A stretch of 64,000 nucleotides of DNA from DATFVA01 sp963832355 (GTDB taxonomy: Bacteria > Bacteroidota > Ignavibacteria > Ignavibacteriales > Ignavibacteriaceae). Of this stretch, positions 45,739 to 55,751 are shown piece by piece. Position 1 is the first letter of the stretch. Every line of letters starts with the position of its first letter. Position numbers and translations under genes: made by a program. The notes beneath the pieces were generated by a model. It searched no databases. It saw only the letters and a program-made list of their open reading frames with translations, and was not told the DNA's origin. The stretch is from assembly GCA_963832355.1 (NCBI GenBank), contig CAWHTX010000013.1:186001-250000 (forward strand). Reading direction: 5' to 3'.

Positions 45739-47731
45739 CCGAAGATTGCTGCTTATAGTCCTTTTTGCTTTTATCAGTTTTGTGATACTGGTAATCAAAC
45801 TGGTTGATATCCAGATAGTTAAGAGTGAAGAGCTCAGATATTATGCAGAGAGGCAGCAGACTTCAGTAGATAAGATAAAAGCTGAACGCGGACTTATATA
45901 CGATAGAAATAATTCTCTTCTTGTTTACAACAGGGATGACATTACCTTCTTTGCCGATATGCGGATGACCTCGGCTGCCGAGAAAATTAAAATCGCTGAT
46001 AAATTTTCATCGGTATTCGGAAAATCGAAAACTCATTACCTCAAACTTATGAAAGCAAAGGGAAGGAATGTCTGCCTTGAAAAGAAAGTTTCCGGAGAAA
46101 AGGCTATCCTCTTGAAAAGTGTAAGAATGCCTTCGGTTTTTTCAGTTGACGACCCCACAAGAGTTTACTACTACAAAGATCTGGCAGCTCACATTTTGGG
46201 TTATGTAAATAATAATTACAACGGGGTAAGCGGTATAGCGAAAACATTCGACGATGTTTTATCAGGCGAAGATGGTGCGATGATAGTTGAGCGGGATGCA
46301 ATAGGCGATATGATTACGGTTGAAGAAGAGCAGACAAAACCAGCCGTTCCGGGACTTAATATTTATCTCACAATTGATAAAGCTTACCAGACGATCCTGG
46401 AAGATGAACTTGAAGCGGGAGTTAAAGAATACGATGCAGCATCTGGCGTTGGTATTATTATGAATCCCAATACCGGAGAAATACTTGCGCTGGCTAATAA
46501 CCAGGATTTCGATCCGAATAATTACTGGGATTACTCTGACGACCAGAGAAGAAACCGAGCGATTACAGATACATATGAACCTGGTTCAACTTTTAAGTCA
46601 TTCACGCTCGCATCATTACTTGATCAGAATTTGTGCAAAGAAAATGAAACTGTGTTTGTAGAAAACGGACGTTACAAATTTAAGTCGGTCTATATAAGTG
46701 ACACCCACGAGCATGCATATCTTTCTGTTAAGGGAATTATCGAGCAGTCAAGCAATATCGGCATTTCAAAACTTGTACAGCGCCTGGACGATGAATCATT
46801 CTATAAATATGCGCGTGGATTTGGATTCGGAAATTATACTTCTGTATCCCTTCCCGGAGAAGTAAAAGGCACACTGAAGAAACCGGATGAATGGGGAAGC
46901 CTTACAAAAACATTTATGTCATTTGGTTATGAAATAGCGGTAACGCCGCTTCAGTTGATTACTGGCTACTGTGCATTGGTGAACGGTGGAATACTTTACG
47001 AACCAAGGATATTATCAAAAGAAGTCAGCCGGGATGGAAAAACAGTAGTAAAAAATACTCCGCGCCAGGTTAGAAGAGTTATTTCTGAATCTACATCATT
47101 GAGAATGCGGAAACTGCTGGTGGGAGTTGTTGAGAACGGTACAGGGAAGAATGCAAAGATCGATGGTGTACCAATCGGAGGAAAAACAGGAACTTCTCAA
47201 AGACTGGTAGACGGCAGTTATTCAAAGGCGAGTTATAACTCATCATTTATCGGATTCTTTCCGGCTGAAAATCCGCAGATAGTATGCCTGATTCTTTTGA
47301 ATTCACCGAAAGTAGGAAGGTATGGCGGTCTTGCCGCAGCCCCAATATTTAAGAATGTAGCGCAGAGGATTATCGAACGCGATCCCGAAATAATAAAACC
47401 GCTGGAGAACGAGAAGATTGACCAGGATCTGAAAGTTGCCGGAGTCAGAAATTCCCGGGATAATGATGTGGTATACACAAATGCTGCATATCATTCACCT
47501 GACCCTGATCTGATCTCTGTATGTATGGAAAAGAAAATAATGCCTGACCTGACTAATTATCATATTAAAGATGCTATTTCCATCTTATCGAGAATGGGTG
47601 TAAGGTATGTAATGAATGGAACCGGTATGGTAATTTCACAAAGTCTTGCTCCCGGTTCACACATAAAAAAAGGTCAGCTTTGCAGACTGGAATGCAAAGA
47701 GATATCAGTTAATGGTACCTCTGTTTATTGA
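45731..47731 (+). CDS. ftsI: Division-specific peptidoglycan transpeptidase FtsI (PBP3-like), with PASTA domain
   Basis: 666 residues: an N-terminal membrane helix (about 5-27), a pedestal domain with AERGLIYDRN, and a class B transpeptidase domain with S286-T-F-K (SxxK), S340-S-N and K485-T-G-T. A single PASTA-like domain closes the protein (IMPDLTNYHIKDAISIL to CRLEC, about 595-660). It cross-links septal peptidoglycan. The C-terminal PASTA is common in this lineage and in Firmicutes but absent in E. coli FtsI. The stop overlaps the murE ATG. Confidence 0.93.
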   Translation: MINRRLLLIVLFAFISFVILVIKLVDIQIVKSEELRYYAERQQTSVDKIKAERGLIYDRNNSLLVYNRDDITFFADMRMTSAAEKIKIADKFSSVFGKSKTHYLKLMKAKGRNVCLEKKVSGEKAILLKSVRMPSVFSVDDPTRVYYYKDLAAHILGYVNNNYNGVSGIAKTFDDVLSGEDGAMIVERDAIGDMITVEEEQTKPAVPGLNIYLTIDKAYQTILEDELEAGVKEYDAASGVGIIMNPNTGEILALANNQDFDPNNYWDYSDDQRRNRAITDTYEPGSTFKSFTLASLLDQNLCKENETVFVENGRYKFKSVYISDTHEHAYLSVKGIIEQSSNIGISKLVQRLDDESFYKYARGFGFGNYTSVSLPGEVKGTLKKPDEWGSLTKTFMSFGYEIAVTPLQLITGYCALVNGGILYEPRILSKEVSRDGKTVVKNTPRQVRRVISESTSLRMRKLLVGVVENGTGKNAKIDGVPIGGKTGTSQRLVDGSYSKASYNSSFIGFFPAENPQIVCLILLNSPKVGRYGGLAAAPIFKNVAQRIIERDPEIIKPLENEKIDQDLKVAGVRNSRDNDVVYTNAAYHSPDPDLISVCMEKKIMPDLTNYHIKDAISILSRMGVRYVMNGTGMVISQSLAPGSHIKKGQLCRLECKEISVNGTSVY

Positions 47732-49200
47732 TGGAGCTGACTGAATTAATAAATAGTGTACATGTTATCCAGGTAGTCGGGAATGTCCAGAGAAAAGACG
47801 TCACCGGGATATTTTATGATTCGCGTAAGGTTGTAAAAGGTTCGGTATTTGTTGCCGTTAAAGGTTTCAATATTGACGGGCACAGGTTTATAACTGATGC
47901 TCTCAATAAAGGAGCGGTGGCTGTTGTTCTTGAAGATAATGATGCCGTGCCGGATGAAATTTTTATTCACACTGAAGCCGCGAAATTACTGGTAAAAGAC
48001 TCAAGGCAGGCGCTGGCTGAATTATCTAAAGGATTTTACAAAAATATTTCTGAAAAAATTAAGCTGATTGGAATAACAGGTACAAAAGGAAAAACAACTA
48101 CTTCATACATAATAAAAAGTATTCTTGAAACTGCCGGAAATAAAACAGGACTTATTGGAACGATATCAAATTATATAGGAGATAAAGAAATAAAATCTTC
48201 GCTTACTACGCCTGAATCAAATGACCTGAATGAGCTTCTGCTTGAGATGTACAACAGTGGATGTAATTACGCTGTTATGGAAGTATCGTCGCATGCTCTG
48301 GCACTGAAACGCGTTTTTGGTCTCGATTTTTCGGCCGCTGTATTCACGAATATCTCCTCGGACCACCTCGATTTTCACCAGAATTTTGAAAATTACTTAT
48401 CAGCCAAAAAAATACTATTTGATAATCTTAGTTTGTCTGCATTCGGTGTATACAATGTTGATGATAAATCTTCCCCAAAGATCATCGAAAATAGAGTGGC
48501 TCCTCTATATTCACTAGGTAAGATGCCGGGTGCAGACTTTATTATTAAAAACATTTCCTATGACCTCGAAGGTACTTATTTCCTTGTTGAAAAAGGGAGT
48601 GTTAACTATGAGATCTCCACATCGCTGGTCGGGGAGTTCAATGCATACAATGCTGCATTCGCTTTTGCCGTAACTACTTTATTGGGAATAGACCCTGAGA
48701 CAGCTGTGAAGGGGATAAAAAACACTCCACAGGTACCCGGAAGGTTTGAACTAACAGGGCATAAAGAAAAAAGAGTAATTATAGATTACTCGCATAATGC
48801 TGATAGTCTTGAGAAGACCTTATTGGCTATAGGAAATATCGTCGGAGATGAGCATCCCGTATATACTGTTTTTGGCTGCGGCGGCAACAGGGACAGAACC
48901 AAAAGACCGGTTATGGGAAAAATTGCATCAGACCTTAGCCGGAAAGTTTATATAACTTCAGATAATCCCAGGAACGAAGATCCTATGGATATAATAAAGG
49001 AAATTGAGGCAGGGATCGAAAAAAAGAACTATGAAGTAATAGAGGACAGGGAAGAGGCAATAAAAACGGCAATAGGACAGACAGAGTCAGATGCGGTAAT
49101 TTTAATTGCAGGGAAAGGACACGAAACTTATCAGGAGATAAGAGGAGTAAGAAAACATTTTTCCGATAGGGAAGTGGCTGAGAAATATCTGAATTTATGA
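47731..49200 (+). CDS. murE: UDP-MurNAc-tripeptide synthetase MurE
   Basis: 489 residues from the ATG at 47731, which overlaps the ftsI stop (TGATG). It adds the third residue to UDP-MurNAc-dipeptide. The P-loop is GITGTKGKTTT (114-124), and the Mur central motif is AVMEVSSHALALKRV. ITSDNPRNEDP near 410 holds the D-N-P-R motif that marks meso-diaminopimelate as substrate. The C-terminal GKGHETYQ motif is intact. It overlaps murF by 4 bp. Confidence 0.96.
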   Translation: MELTELINSVHVIQVVGNVQRKDVTGIFYDSRKVVKGSVFVAVKGFNIDGHRFITDALNKGAVAVVLEDNDAVPDEIFIHTEAAKLLVKDSRQALAELSKGFYKNISEKIKLIGITGTKGKTTTSYIIKSILETAGNKTGLIGTISNYIGDKEIKSSLTTPESNDLNELLLEMYNSGCNYAVMEVSSHALALKRVFGLDFSAAVFTNISSDHLDFHQNFENYLSAKKILFDNLSLSAFGVYNVDDKSSPKIIENRVAPLYSLGKMPGADFIIKNISYDLEGTYFLVEKGSVNYEISTSLVGEFNAYNAAFAFAVTTLLGIDPETAVKGIKNTPQVPGRFELTGHKEKRVIIDYSHNADSLEKTLLAIGNIVGDEHPVYTVFGCGGNRDRTKRPVMGKIASDLSRKVYITSDNPRNEDPMDIIKEIEAGIEKKNYEVIEDREEAIKTAIGQTESDAVILIAGKGHETYQEIRGVRKHFSDREVAEKYLNL

Positions 49201-50585
49201 AAAGGATCGGAATTACGCTTGAAGATTTGTTTAACCTGGAATCAGCTGTTCTTTATAATCCTGATAGCTTCAGGACATTAAGAAAGGTATCAATAGATTC
49301 CAGGAATATACCGGGAAGCTGCCTTTTTATTGCAATTAAAGGTGAAAGATTTGATGGCCATGATTTTATTGAAAACGCAGTTACTAACGGTGCCGAAGCT
49401 GTTCTGGTTAATAAGAAGAAGTTAAACAAACTGGGTGAGATTGATATTCCGGTCGTGGCTGTTGAAGATACAGTAAAGGCTTTGGGTGAACTGGCCGGAG
49501 TCTGGAGGAAAAAGTTAAGTACGAAAATAATCGGTATAACCGGTAGTGCAGGTAAAACATCAACAAAAGAGATGGTAGCCATGCTGTTAAGTACTAAATA
49601 TAAGGTTAACAAAACTATTGCTAACCATAACAACCATATCGGTGTTCCTCTGACTCTCTTCAGCACAAATGAGAAGCATGATGTGCTGGTTGCGGAACTA
49701 GGTACAAACCATTTCGGAGAAATTGAATATACAGCGAATATAGCTCTTCCGGATTATGCGATGATTACAAATATCGGTGATTCTCACCTTGAATTCTTCT
49801 TAAATAGAAAAGGTGTATTGAAAGAAAAATCGGCACTGTTTAAAGCGACTGCTGAAATGAACGGTACTCTCTTTATAAATGAAGATGACAAATTATTGAA
49901 GGAGACGGCGAAGGATTATAAAAAGAAGGTTACATATGGTTTCAACTCGAATTCCGCGGTAAGAGGCAAAGTTTGCGGCTATACGGATGATGGAAGACCT
50001 GAGATCGAAATCACCTATAAACGAAACAAGCTTAAAGTTGATATGCCCCTGTACGGTGAGGCCAACGCGAAGAACTTCCTTGCGGCTGCTGCTGTTGCTT
50101 TTACAATGGGATTGTCTGTTAAGGAAGTAACCGGAGGATTAAGCAAACTCAGACAGGTCGAAAAAAGATTAAATGTTAAGCGCCGCAAAAATATTCTTTT
50201 AATTGATGATACTTATAATGCCAGCCCTGTCTCAATGAAAGAAGCAATGAACCTTGCGGGTAAAATAAAGTTGTATGACCGGAAAATTGCAATACTTGGA
50301 GATATGCGTGAGCTTGGTGATGATGGTGCCGAACTTCACCGGAAATTAGCTACTTCGGTTAAGACAAATAAGTTCAGCGAAGTATACCTGATAGGAACAC
50401 TTATGAAAAACCTGTATGAGGAATTAAAGAATGAGTCAATTAATGTCAGGTTCTTCAGCAGCCGGAAGAGACTTAATGATTTCCTGATGAAACAGGACTT
50501 AAGCAAATCCGTCATACTCGTAAAAGGATCACGCGGAATGAAGATGGAAGAATTTGTTAAAACTATTGAAGAAAAAGCCGGATAA
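49197..50585 (+). CDS. murF: UDP-MurNAc-tripeptide:D-Ala-D-Ala ligase MurF
   Basis: 462 residues, normal length. ATP-binding motif IIGITGSAGKTSTKEMV is at about 116-130. The MurF-type N-domain has SIDSRNIPGSCLFIAIKGERFDGH, the acidic ELGTNHFGEI loop follows, and the C-terminal domain has LIDDTYNASPVSMKEA and ILGDMRELGDDG. It joins D-Ala-D-Ala to the tripeptide. No ddl gene is found in this cluster. Spacing to mraY is 2 bp. Confidence 0.96.
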   Translation: MKRIGITLEDLFNLESAVLYNPDSFRTLRKVSIDSRNIPGSCLFIAIKGERFDGHDFIENAVTNGAEAVLVNKKKLNKLGEIDIPVVAVEDTVKALGELAGVWRKKLSTKIIGITGSAGKTSTKEMVAMLLSTKYKVNKTIANHNNHIGVPLTLFSTNEKHDVLVAELGTNHFGEIEYTANIALPDYAMITNIGDSHLEFFLNRKGVLKEKSALFKATAEMNGTLFINEDDKLLKETAKDYKKKVTYGFNSNSAVRGKVCGYTDDGRPEIEITYKRNKLKVDMPLYGEANAKNFLAAAAVAFTMGLSVKEVTGGLSKLRQVEKRLNVKRRKNILLIDDTYNASPVSMKEAMNLAGKIKLYDRKIAILGDMRELGDDGAELHRKLATSVKTNKFSEVYLIGTLMKNLYEELKNESINVRFFSSRKRLNDFLMKQDLSKSVILVKGSRGMKMEEFVKTIEEKAG

Positions 50586-50587
50586 TA

Positions 50588-51697
50588 ATGCTCTACTTTT
50601 TATCGGAATATATAAATAAAGTTTTTAATCCCCCGGGATTCGATGTTTTCCGGTTTATTACTTTCAGGTCGGCTCTTTCTGCGATTACTGCTTTGTTCCT
50701 GTCATTTTATCTTGGCCCGAAGATCATCCGTAAGCTTCAACAGAAACAGATCGGCGAAGCTAAAAAGATCGACGGTCCTAAGTTTCACTGGTCGAAAGCC
50801 GGTACACCTACTATGGGAGGACTGATAATAATTTTGTGCGTGGTGATCCCTGTATTGTTGTGGTCAGATATCCTGAGCATTTACATCATTCTGATCTTAG
50901 CAGGTACAATATGGCTGAGCGGAGTCGGATTTCTTGATGATTACCTGAAGGTCGTTAAAAAACTTCCGAACGGATTAATAGCACGTTATAAACTGCTGGG
51001 ACAAGTACTCATTGGTCTTATCATCGGGTCCGTTATCTATTTTGCCCCCCAGTTTGAAGGAATTCATTCGTTAACTACAGTACCGTTCCTTAAGAATGTT
51101 AACTTCGATTTCTCGTTCTTTTATATCCCTGTAGTTGTCTTTATAGTAACAGCAACATCAAATGCAGTGAATTTAACCGACGGACTGGATGGACTTGCAA
51201 TCGGAGTGATCACAATTGTTATGCTTACTCTTGCTATTATAAGCTATGTGAGCGGAAACTCGATTTTCTCAAACTACCTGAATATAATTTATCTTCCAGG
51301 GGCAGGTGAACTTACAGTTTTTGTGGCTGCCCTGGTGGGAGCGTCGCTTGGATTTCTCTGGTTCAACTCGTATCCGGCCCAGGTTTTTATGGGTGATACT
51401 GGTTCACTGGCTCTGGGTGGTGCTTTCGGAATTCTTGCCGTTCTTATTAAAAAAGAACTGCTGATACCTATACTGGGAGGAATATTTTTCCTGGAGACAA
51501 TATCGGTAATTATTCAGAGAGTTTATTTCAAGGTAACAAAAAAGAAATATGGTGAAGGAAGAAGAGTGTTCAAGATGGCTCCGATCCATCATCACTTTGA
51601 AATGATGGGCTGGCCTGAGCCTAAAATTGTAATCAGGTTTTATATAATAGCTATAATACTGGCCATTATTAGTCTGGCCTCATTTAAGATAAGATAG
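50588..51697 (+). CDS. mraY: Phospho-MurNAc-pentapeptide translocase MraY
   Basis: 369 residues and about ten membrane helices. It transfers phospho-MurNAc-pentapeptide to undecaprenyl phosphate to give lipid I. The conserved cytoplasmic motifs are present: HWSKAGTPTMGG, the paired aspartates in VGFLDDYLKV, NLTDGLDGLAIG, FNSYPAQVFMGDTGSLALGG and the histidine loop MAPIHHHFEMMGWPE. murD begins 3 bp further on. Confidence 0.96.
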   Translation: MLYFLSEYINKVFNPPGFDVFRFITFRSALSAITALFLSFYLGPKIIRKLQQKQIGEAKKIDGPKFHWSKAGTPTMGGLIIILCVVIPVLLWSDILSIYIILILAGTIWLSGVGFLDDYLKVVKKLPNGLIARYKLLGQVLIGLIIGSVIYFAPQFEGIHSLTTVPFLKNVNFDFSFFYIPVVVFIVTATSNAVNLTDGLDGLAIGVITIVMLTLAIISYVSGNSIFSNYLNIIYLPGAGELTVFVAALVGASLGFLWFNSYPAQVFMGDTGSLALGGAFGILAVLIKKELLIPILGGIFFLETISVIIQRVYFKVTKKKYGEGRRVFKMAPIHHHFEMMGWPEPKIVIRFYIIAIILAIISLASFKIR

Positions 51698-51700
51698 AAA

Positions 51701-53047
51701 ATGAATATTGCAGGTAAAAAAGTAACAATAGTTGGTGCCAAAAGAAGCGGCGCGGGTGCGGCAAAGCTAATAGCCAGACTCGGCGGTCAGCCTTTTGTGA
51801 CGGATACAGCATCCGGCAAGGCTCTGGATGAATACCTGGAAATTCTCCGTTCAAATAAGATTGAGTATGAAACGGGACAGCATTCTGAAAGAGCATTTGA
51901 CTGCAGCCTTATGGTCGTAAGTCCCGGTGTTCCTTCAGATGCAGAAATAATCAAAACGGCCCGTGCAAAAAAGATTCAGATCATCGGCGAGCTTGAACTT
52001 GCTGCTTCTGTATGCAAAGGAAATATTATTGCCATTACAGGTACGAATGGTAAAACCACAACTACGAGTCTTTGCGGACATCTGTTTAATGTATGCGGAA
52101 GAAAAACATATACCGCCGGAAACATCGGCTTCGCATTTTCTGAAATAGCCCACGATGTTAAAGAAGATGAATTTGTAGCCCTGGAGGTTTCCAGTTTTCA
52201 GCTTGACCTGATAGATCAGTTTAAGCCGAAGATTGCAATGATATTGAATATAACCCCGGATCACCTGAACCGTTATGAGAACAAGCTTGAAAATTATATT
52301 AAATCGAAACTGAATATTTACAGAAACCAGGATGAAAATGATTTCCTTATTATTAATAAGGATAATGAAACTCTGATGAATTCCGTTCAGAAGCACAAAA
52401 GCAAATCTTTTTATTTCTCCTTAAAGGAGACTCTGAACAACGGAACTTATCTGTCAGACGAAGATATATTTTTTAACAGTGAGAGCAGCCTGGAATTCAG
52501 CTGTAAAGTAACTGATATAAATCTTATCGGGGAACATAACATTGCAAATGCAATGGCCGTAATAACGGCGGCTAAATTGTTCGGACTCGATAATGACAAA
52601 ATTATCAAGGCCTTAAGAACATTTGAGGGTGTTGAGCACAGACTTGAATTCGTCAGAGAAATTGAAGGTGTGAAATATATCAACGATTCAAAGGCAACTA
52701 ATGTTGATTCGGTCTGGTACGCACTGAAAGGATTTACAGGACAGATCTTTCTGATTCTCGGCGGTCAGGATAAAGGCAACGATTACAACCAGATCAGGCC
52801 TCTTGTACTCGAAAAAGTAATTAAGATCTATGCTATAGGATCATCAGCGGATAAGGTTTTCAATTTCTTCCATAAAGATATTAAGGTTGAAGTCAAACAG
52901 ACGATGGAAGATGTTGTTCACGCAGCGAACCTGGAGGCAAGGCCAGGCGATATTGTTCTGCTGTCACCTGCCTGTGCCAGCTTCGATATGTTTGATAACT
53001 ATGAACATCGCGGAAATATATTTAAGGAAGCGGTAAACAAATTATAA
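51701..53047 (+). CDS. murD: UDP-MurNAc-L-alanine:D-glutamate ligase MurD
   Basis: 448 residues. The N-terminal Rossmann domain starts KKVTIVGAKRSGAGAAKL with the S-P-G-V-P motif near 69. The ATP site is IIAITGTNGKTTTTSLCG, the carbamylated-Lys region ALEVSSFQLD, the histidine strand NITPDHLNRYEN, and the C-terminal NDSKATNVDSVWYAL and LLSPACASFDMFDNYEHRG. The stop overlaps the ftsW ATG by one base. Confidence 0.96.
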   Translation: MNIAGKKVTIVGAKRSGAGAAKLIARLGGQPFVTDTASGKALDEYLEILRSNKIEYETGQHSERAFDCSLMVVSPGVPSDAEIIKTARAKKIQIIGELELAASVCKGNIIAITGTNGKTTTTSLCGHLFNVCGRKTYTAGNIGFAFSEIAHDVKEDEFVALEVSSFQLDLIDQFKPKIAMILNITPDHLNRYENKLENYIKSKLNIYRNQDENDFLIINKDNETLMNSVQKHKSKSFYFSLKETLNNGTYLSDEDIFFNSESSLEFSCKVTDINLIGEHNIANAMAVITAAKLFGLDNDKIIKALRTFEGVEHRLEFVREIEGVKYINDSKATNVDSVWYALKGFTGQIFLILGGQDKGNDYNQIRPLVLEKVIKIYAIGSSADKVFNFFHKDIKVEVKQTMEDVVHAANLEARPGDIVLLSPACASFDMFDNYEHRGNIFKEAVNKL

Positions 53048-54168
53048 TGAAAAAACTGTCATTAACAATATTTCTTGATGCATTTGTACTAACCCTGCTT
53101 GGACTGGTGCTTGTAATGAGTGCAAGCAGTACTTACAGCGCCTTTAAGTTTGATAGTCTCTTTCATTTATTTAATTCGCATTTCTTTAAGGTCATCGCGG
53201 GGATCTTCCTGATGATAATCTTTTCAATGATACCGTACGAAATTTACAAGGAATTCAGCAAACCGGTTTTAATATCGGCGGTTGGACTGCTGGTACTTAC
53301 AATGATAATAGCTCCCAATATCAAGGGAGCAGGACGCTGGATAAACCTTGGGTTTATATCTTTTCAGCCGTCTGACTTTGCCAGGCTGGCACTTATAGTT
53401 CACCTGGCTGCACTTCTTGAGAGCAAGGGTAAAGAAATTCAGGATTTTAAGAACGGATTCATTTACCTGTTTATATGGGTTATGATGGTAGCAGGTTTAA
53501 TTTTCATTCAGCCTAATCTCAGCAACGGTATTTTGGTGCTTATTATCTCTTTGACAATTTTATTCGTAGGCGGTGCTAAGATACAGCACATACTCGGTTC
53601 AATGGGAGTTTGTGCATTTGCAGGTGGAATCGGTGCAATGCTTTTCTCTCACTCGCGTGAAAGAATTTTAACATTTATTCACAGCTTCAGTAATGGTGGT
53701 GATATAAATATACAGGTTAAACAGGCTTTATTAGGTTTGGGCAGCGGCGGCATTCTTGGTGTCGGAATGGGTCACAGCAGACAGAGTAATCTCTTCCTCC
53801 CTGAGGCTTACGGTGACTTTATATTCGCTATCCTCGGGGAAGAACTCGGGTTCATTGGTTCAGTGATAGTTCTCTTTGCGTACCTTGTCCTCTTTACGGC
53901 CGGAATTCTGATTGCAAAAAAATGTAAAGATGTGTTCGGGCAGCTCCTCGCATTCGGAATTTCGATTTCAGTACTCGTAAATGCGTTCATTAACGTTGCT
54001 GTGGCTACCGGATTAGTACCGACAACAGGTCTGCCGCTCCCTTTTATTAGTTACGGTGGTACATCCCTGATATTTATGTGTATTTCAACGGGAATACTTG
54101 TGAATATAGGAATGACCAATGCGATGATTCAGAATAAAAATAATAGTGTTCAGCGAATTCAGGATTAA
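53047..54168 (+). CDS. ftsW: Septal glycosyltransferase FtsW (SEDS family)
   Basis: 373 residues with ten predicted membrane helices. SEDS motifs include VLVMSASSTYS, GAGRWINLGFISFQPSDFARLA, the periplasmic loop with GILGVGMGHSRQSNLFLPEA followed by DFIFAILGEELGFIG, and the C-terminal GLPLPFISYGGTSL. With FtsI it polymerises and cross-links septal glycan. FtsW and not RodA is inferred from the dcw position. murG follows after 3 bp. Confidence 0.95.
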   Translation: MKKLSLTIFLDAFVLTLLGLVLVMSASSTYSAFKFDSLFHLFNSHFFKVIAGIFLMIIFSMIPYEIYKEFSKPVLISAVGLLVLTMIIAPNIKGAGRWINLGFISFQPSDFARLALIVHLAALLESKGKEIQDFKNGFIYLFIWVMMVAGLIFIQPNLSNGILVLIISLTILFVGGAKIQHILGSMGVCAFAGGIGAMLFSHSRERILTFIHSFSNGGDINIQVKQALLGLGSGGILGVGMGHSRQSNLFLPEAYGDFIFAILGEELGFIGSVIVLFAYLVLFTAGILIAKKCKDVFGQLLAFGISISVLVNAFINVAVATGLVPTTGLPLPFISYGGTSLIFMCISTGILVNIGMTNAMIQNKNNSVQRIQD

Positions 54169-54171
54169 CTA

Positions 54172-55275
54172 ATGACAGCTTCAAAAACAGGATACAGGTT
54201 CTTATTTGCAGGTGGAGGAACAGGAGGTCACCTGTTTCCGGCTGTTGCTGTGGCCGAAAAAATTAAAGCAAAAATTCCTGAAGCTGATATCTTATTTATA
54301 GGTACAAAAAACAAGATTGAAGGAAGAGTGATTCCCAAACTTGGTTATAAATTCAGGTCGATATGGATCAAAGGATTCAGCCGGCAGTTTAACATGGAGA
54401 ACCTTCTTTTCCCGGTAAAACTGATAGTATCATTATTTCAATCATTGATTATCAATATGAGTTTCAGGCCCAGAGTTGCAATCGGATCAGGCGGGTACGT
54501 CTCCGGACCTGCAATCTGGGGATCGTCCGTTATGGGAGCAAAGATTATTCTCCTTGAACAGAACAGTTATCCCGGAGTAACCACAAGACTGCTTGAAAGG
54601 TATGCGGATGAAATTCATGTGAGTTATCCAGATTCGGAAAAGTACCTGAAGTCAAAAGATAAGATTAAAGTGACCGGGAACCCTGTGCGCGAGAGTCTTG
54701 GTGAGAAGGATAAAGAAAAAGCCCTCAGGCATTATAAACTAACCCGCGATAAAAAAACTTTATTGGTGTTGGGGGGAAGTCTTGGGGCTGCTTCAATTAA
54801 CGAAGCCGTCGCTGCTTCTTTCGATGTTTTCAGGGAGAAAGGGCTCCAGTTAATCTGGCAGACCGGAAGCATATATTATGAAAACTACAAAATGCTTAAC
54901 GGTGACGGAATGCTTGTTCTTCCCTTTATTGAGGATATGAACCTGGCGTACTCAGCCGCCGATATGGTTGTTGCAAGAGCCGGTGCAACTACTATTGCCG
55001 AACTACTTGTGCTTGGCATACCATCGGTACTGGTTCCTTCTCCTAATGTTGCGGAGAACCATCAGTATTATAATGCTAAGTCGCTTGAAGATGAGAATGC
55101 AGCATTACTGATTGAAGATAAAGATGTAAAACTCATTTTGGCAGACAAAATAATTTCGACAATATTTGATGACAATAAATTAGAAATATGGAAAGCAAAT
55201 GCAGGCAGGCTGGCTAAACCTGATGCTGCTTCATTAATAGCTGATAGCGCAATAAAATTTGCAGACGCTTTATGA
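54172..55275 (+). CDS. murG: UDP-GlcNAc:lipid I GlcNAc transferase MurG
   Basis: 367 residues, GT-B fold. The first glycine motif is FAGGGTGGHLFPAVAVA (13-29), the second IGSGGYVSGPA, the linker VLGGSLGAASINEAV, and the donor site PFIEDMNLAYSAADMVVARAGATTIAEL, closing with NHQYYNAKSLE. It adds GlcNAc to lipid I to make lipid II. Its stop overlaps the start of the next gene by 4 bp. Confidence 0.96.
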   Translation: MTASKTGYRFLFAGGGTGGHLFPAVAVAEKIKAKIPEADILFIGTKNKIEGRVIPKLGYKFRSIWIKGFSRQFNMENLLFPVKLIVSLFQSLIINMSFRPRVAIGSGGYVSGPAIWGSSVMGAKIILLEQNSYPGVTTRLLERYADEIHVSYPDSEKYLKSKDKIKVTGNPVRESLGEKDKEKALRHYKLTRDKKTLLVLGGSLGAASINEAVAASFDVFREKGLQLIWQTGSIYYENYKMLNGDGMLVLPFIEDMNLAYSAADMVVARAGATTIAELLVLGIPSVLVPSPNVAENHQYYNAKSLEDENAALLIEDKDVKLILADKIISTIFDDNKLEIWKANAGRLAKPDAASLIADSAIKFADAL

Positions 55276-55751
55276 ACCCTGACGAATTAAATACAAAAGA
55301 GACCTTTAAGTATAATATGTCATTCTATTATCAGTCGACTATCATCTACTTAGTTGTGTTCGCTCTTTACCTGGTTATCCGGGGAGAGTTTGTGGAGGAA
55401 ACTTTCACGCTGATAACGAAAGATCCTATTATTTATCTGCTGGGAGCGATTGTGATTATTTCACTGGTAAGTCTTCTTTATAATATCTATAAAAATAAAT
55501 ACCTGGAAATAAGCGGAGAGGGTATCGCATTTGTAACAAGGTTCGGTGAAAAGAGGATTTTACTTGATCATATTAAAAGAGTGAAAATAACCAGGCGAAG
55601 AGAAAGAATACAGAATCATGCATTCAGACTTGTACGGATAAAATTAAGAAACAGAAGGCGCTCAGTAATAATAAGACCTTATGATTATGAGAATGAGGAG
55701 AAATTACTGAGGAAATTTGAACTATTAAAAGCACGGATAGAAGAAGTTTAA
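55272..55751 (+). CDS. Two-TM protein with PH-like domain inserted in the dcw cluster
   Basis: 159 residues, not a standard dcw gene. After a short N-terminus there are two membrane helices (about 20-40 and 53-75). A beta-rich domain of about 80 residues follows (YLEISGEGIAFVTRFGEKR, LLDHIKRVKITRRRER and later RRRSVIIRPYDYENEE), resembling bacterial PH-like (bPH/DUF304-type) domains. It overlaps murG by 4 bp and murC by one base, so it is translated with them. A role in envelope assembly is inferred from position only. Confidence 0.75.
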   Translation: MNPDELNTKETFKYNMSFYYQSTIIYLVVFALYLVIRGEFVEETFTLITKDPIIYLLGAIVIISLVSLLYNIYKNKYLEISGEGIAFVTRFGEKRILLDHIKRVKITRRRERIQNHAFRLVRIKLRNRRRSVIIRPYDYENEEKLLRKFELLKARIEEV

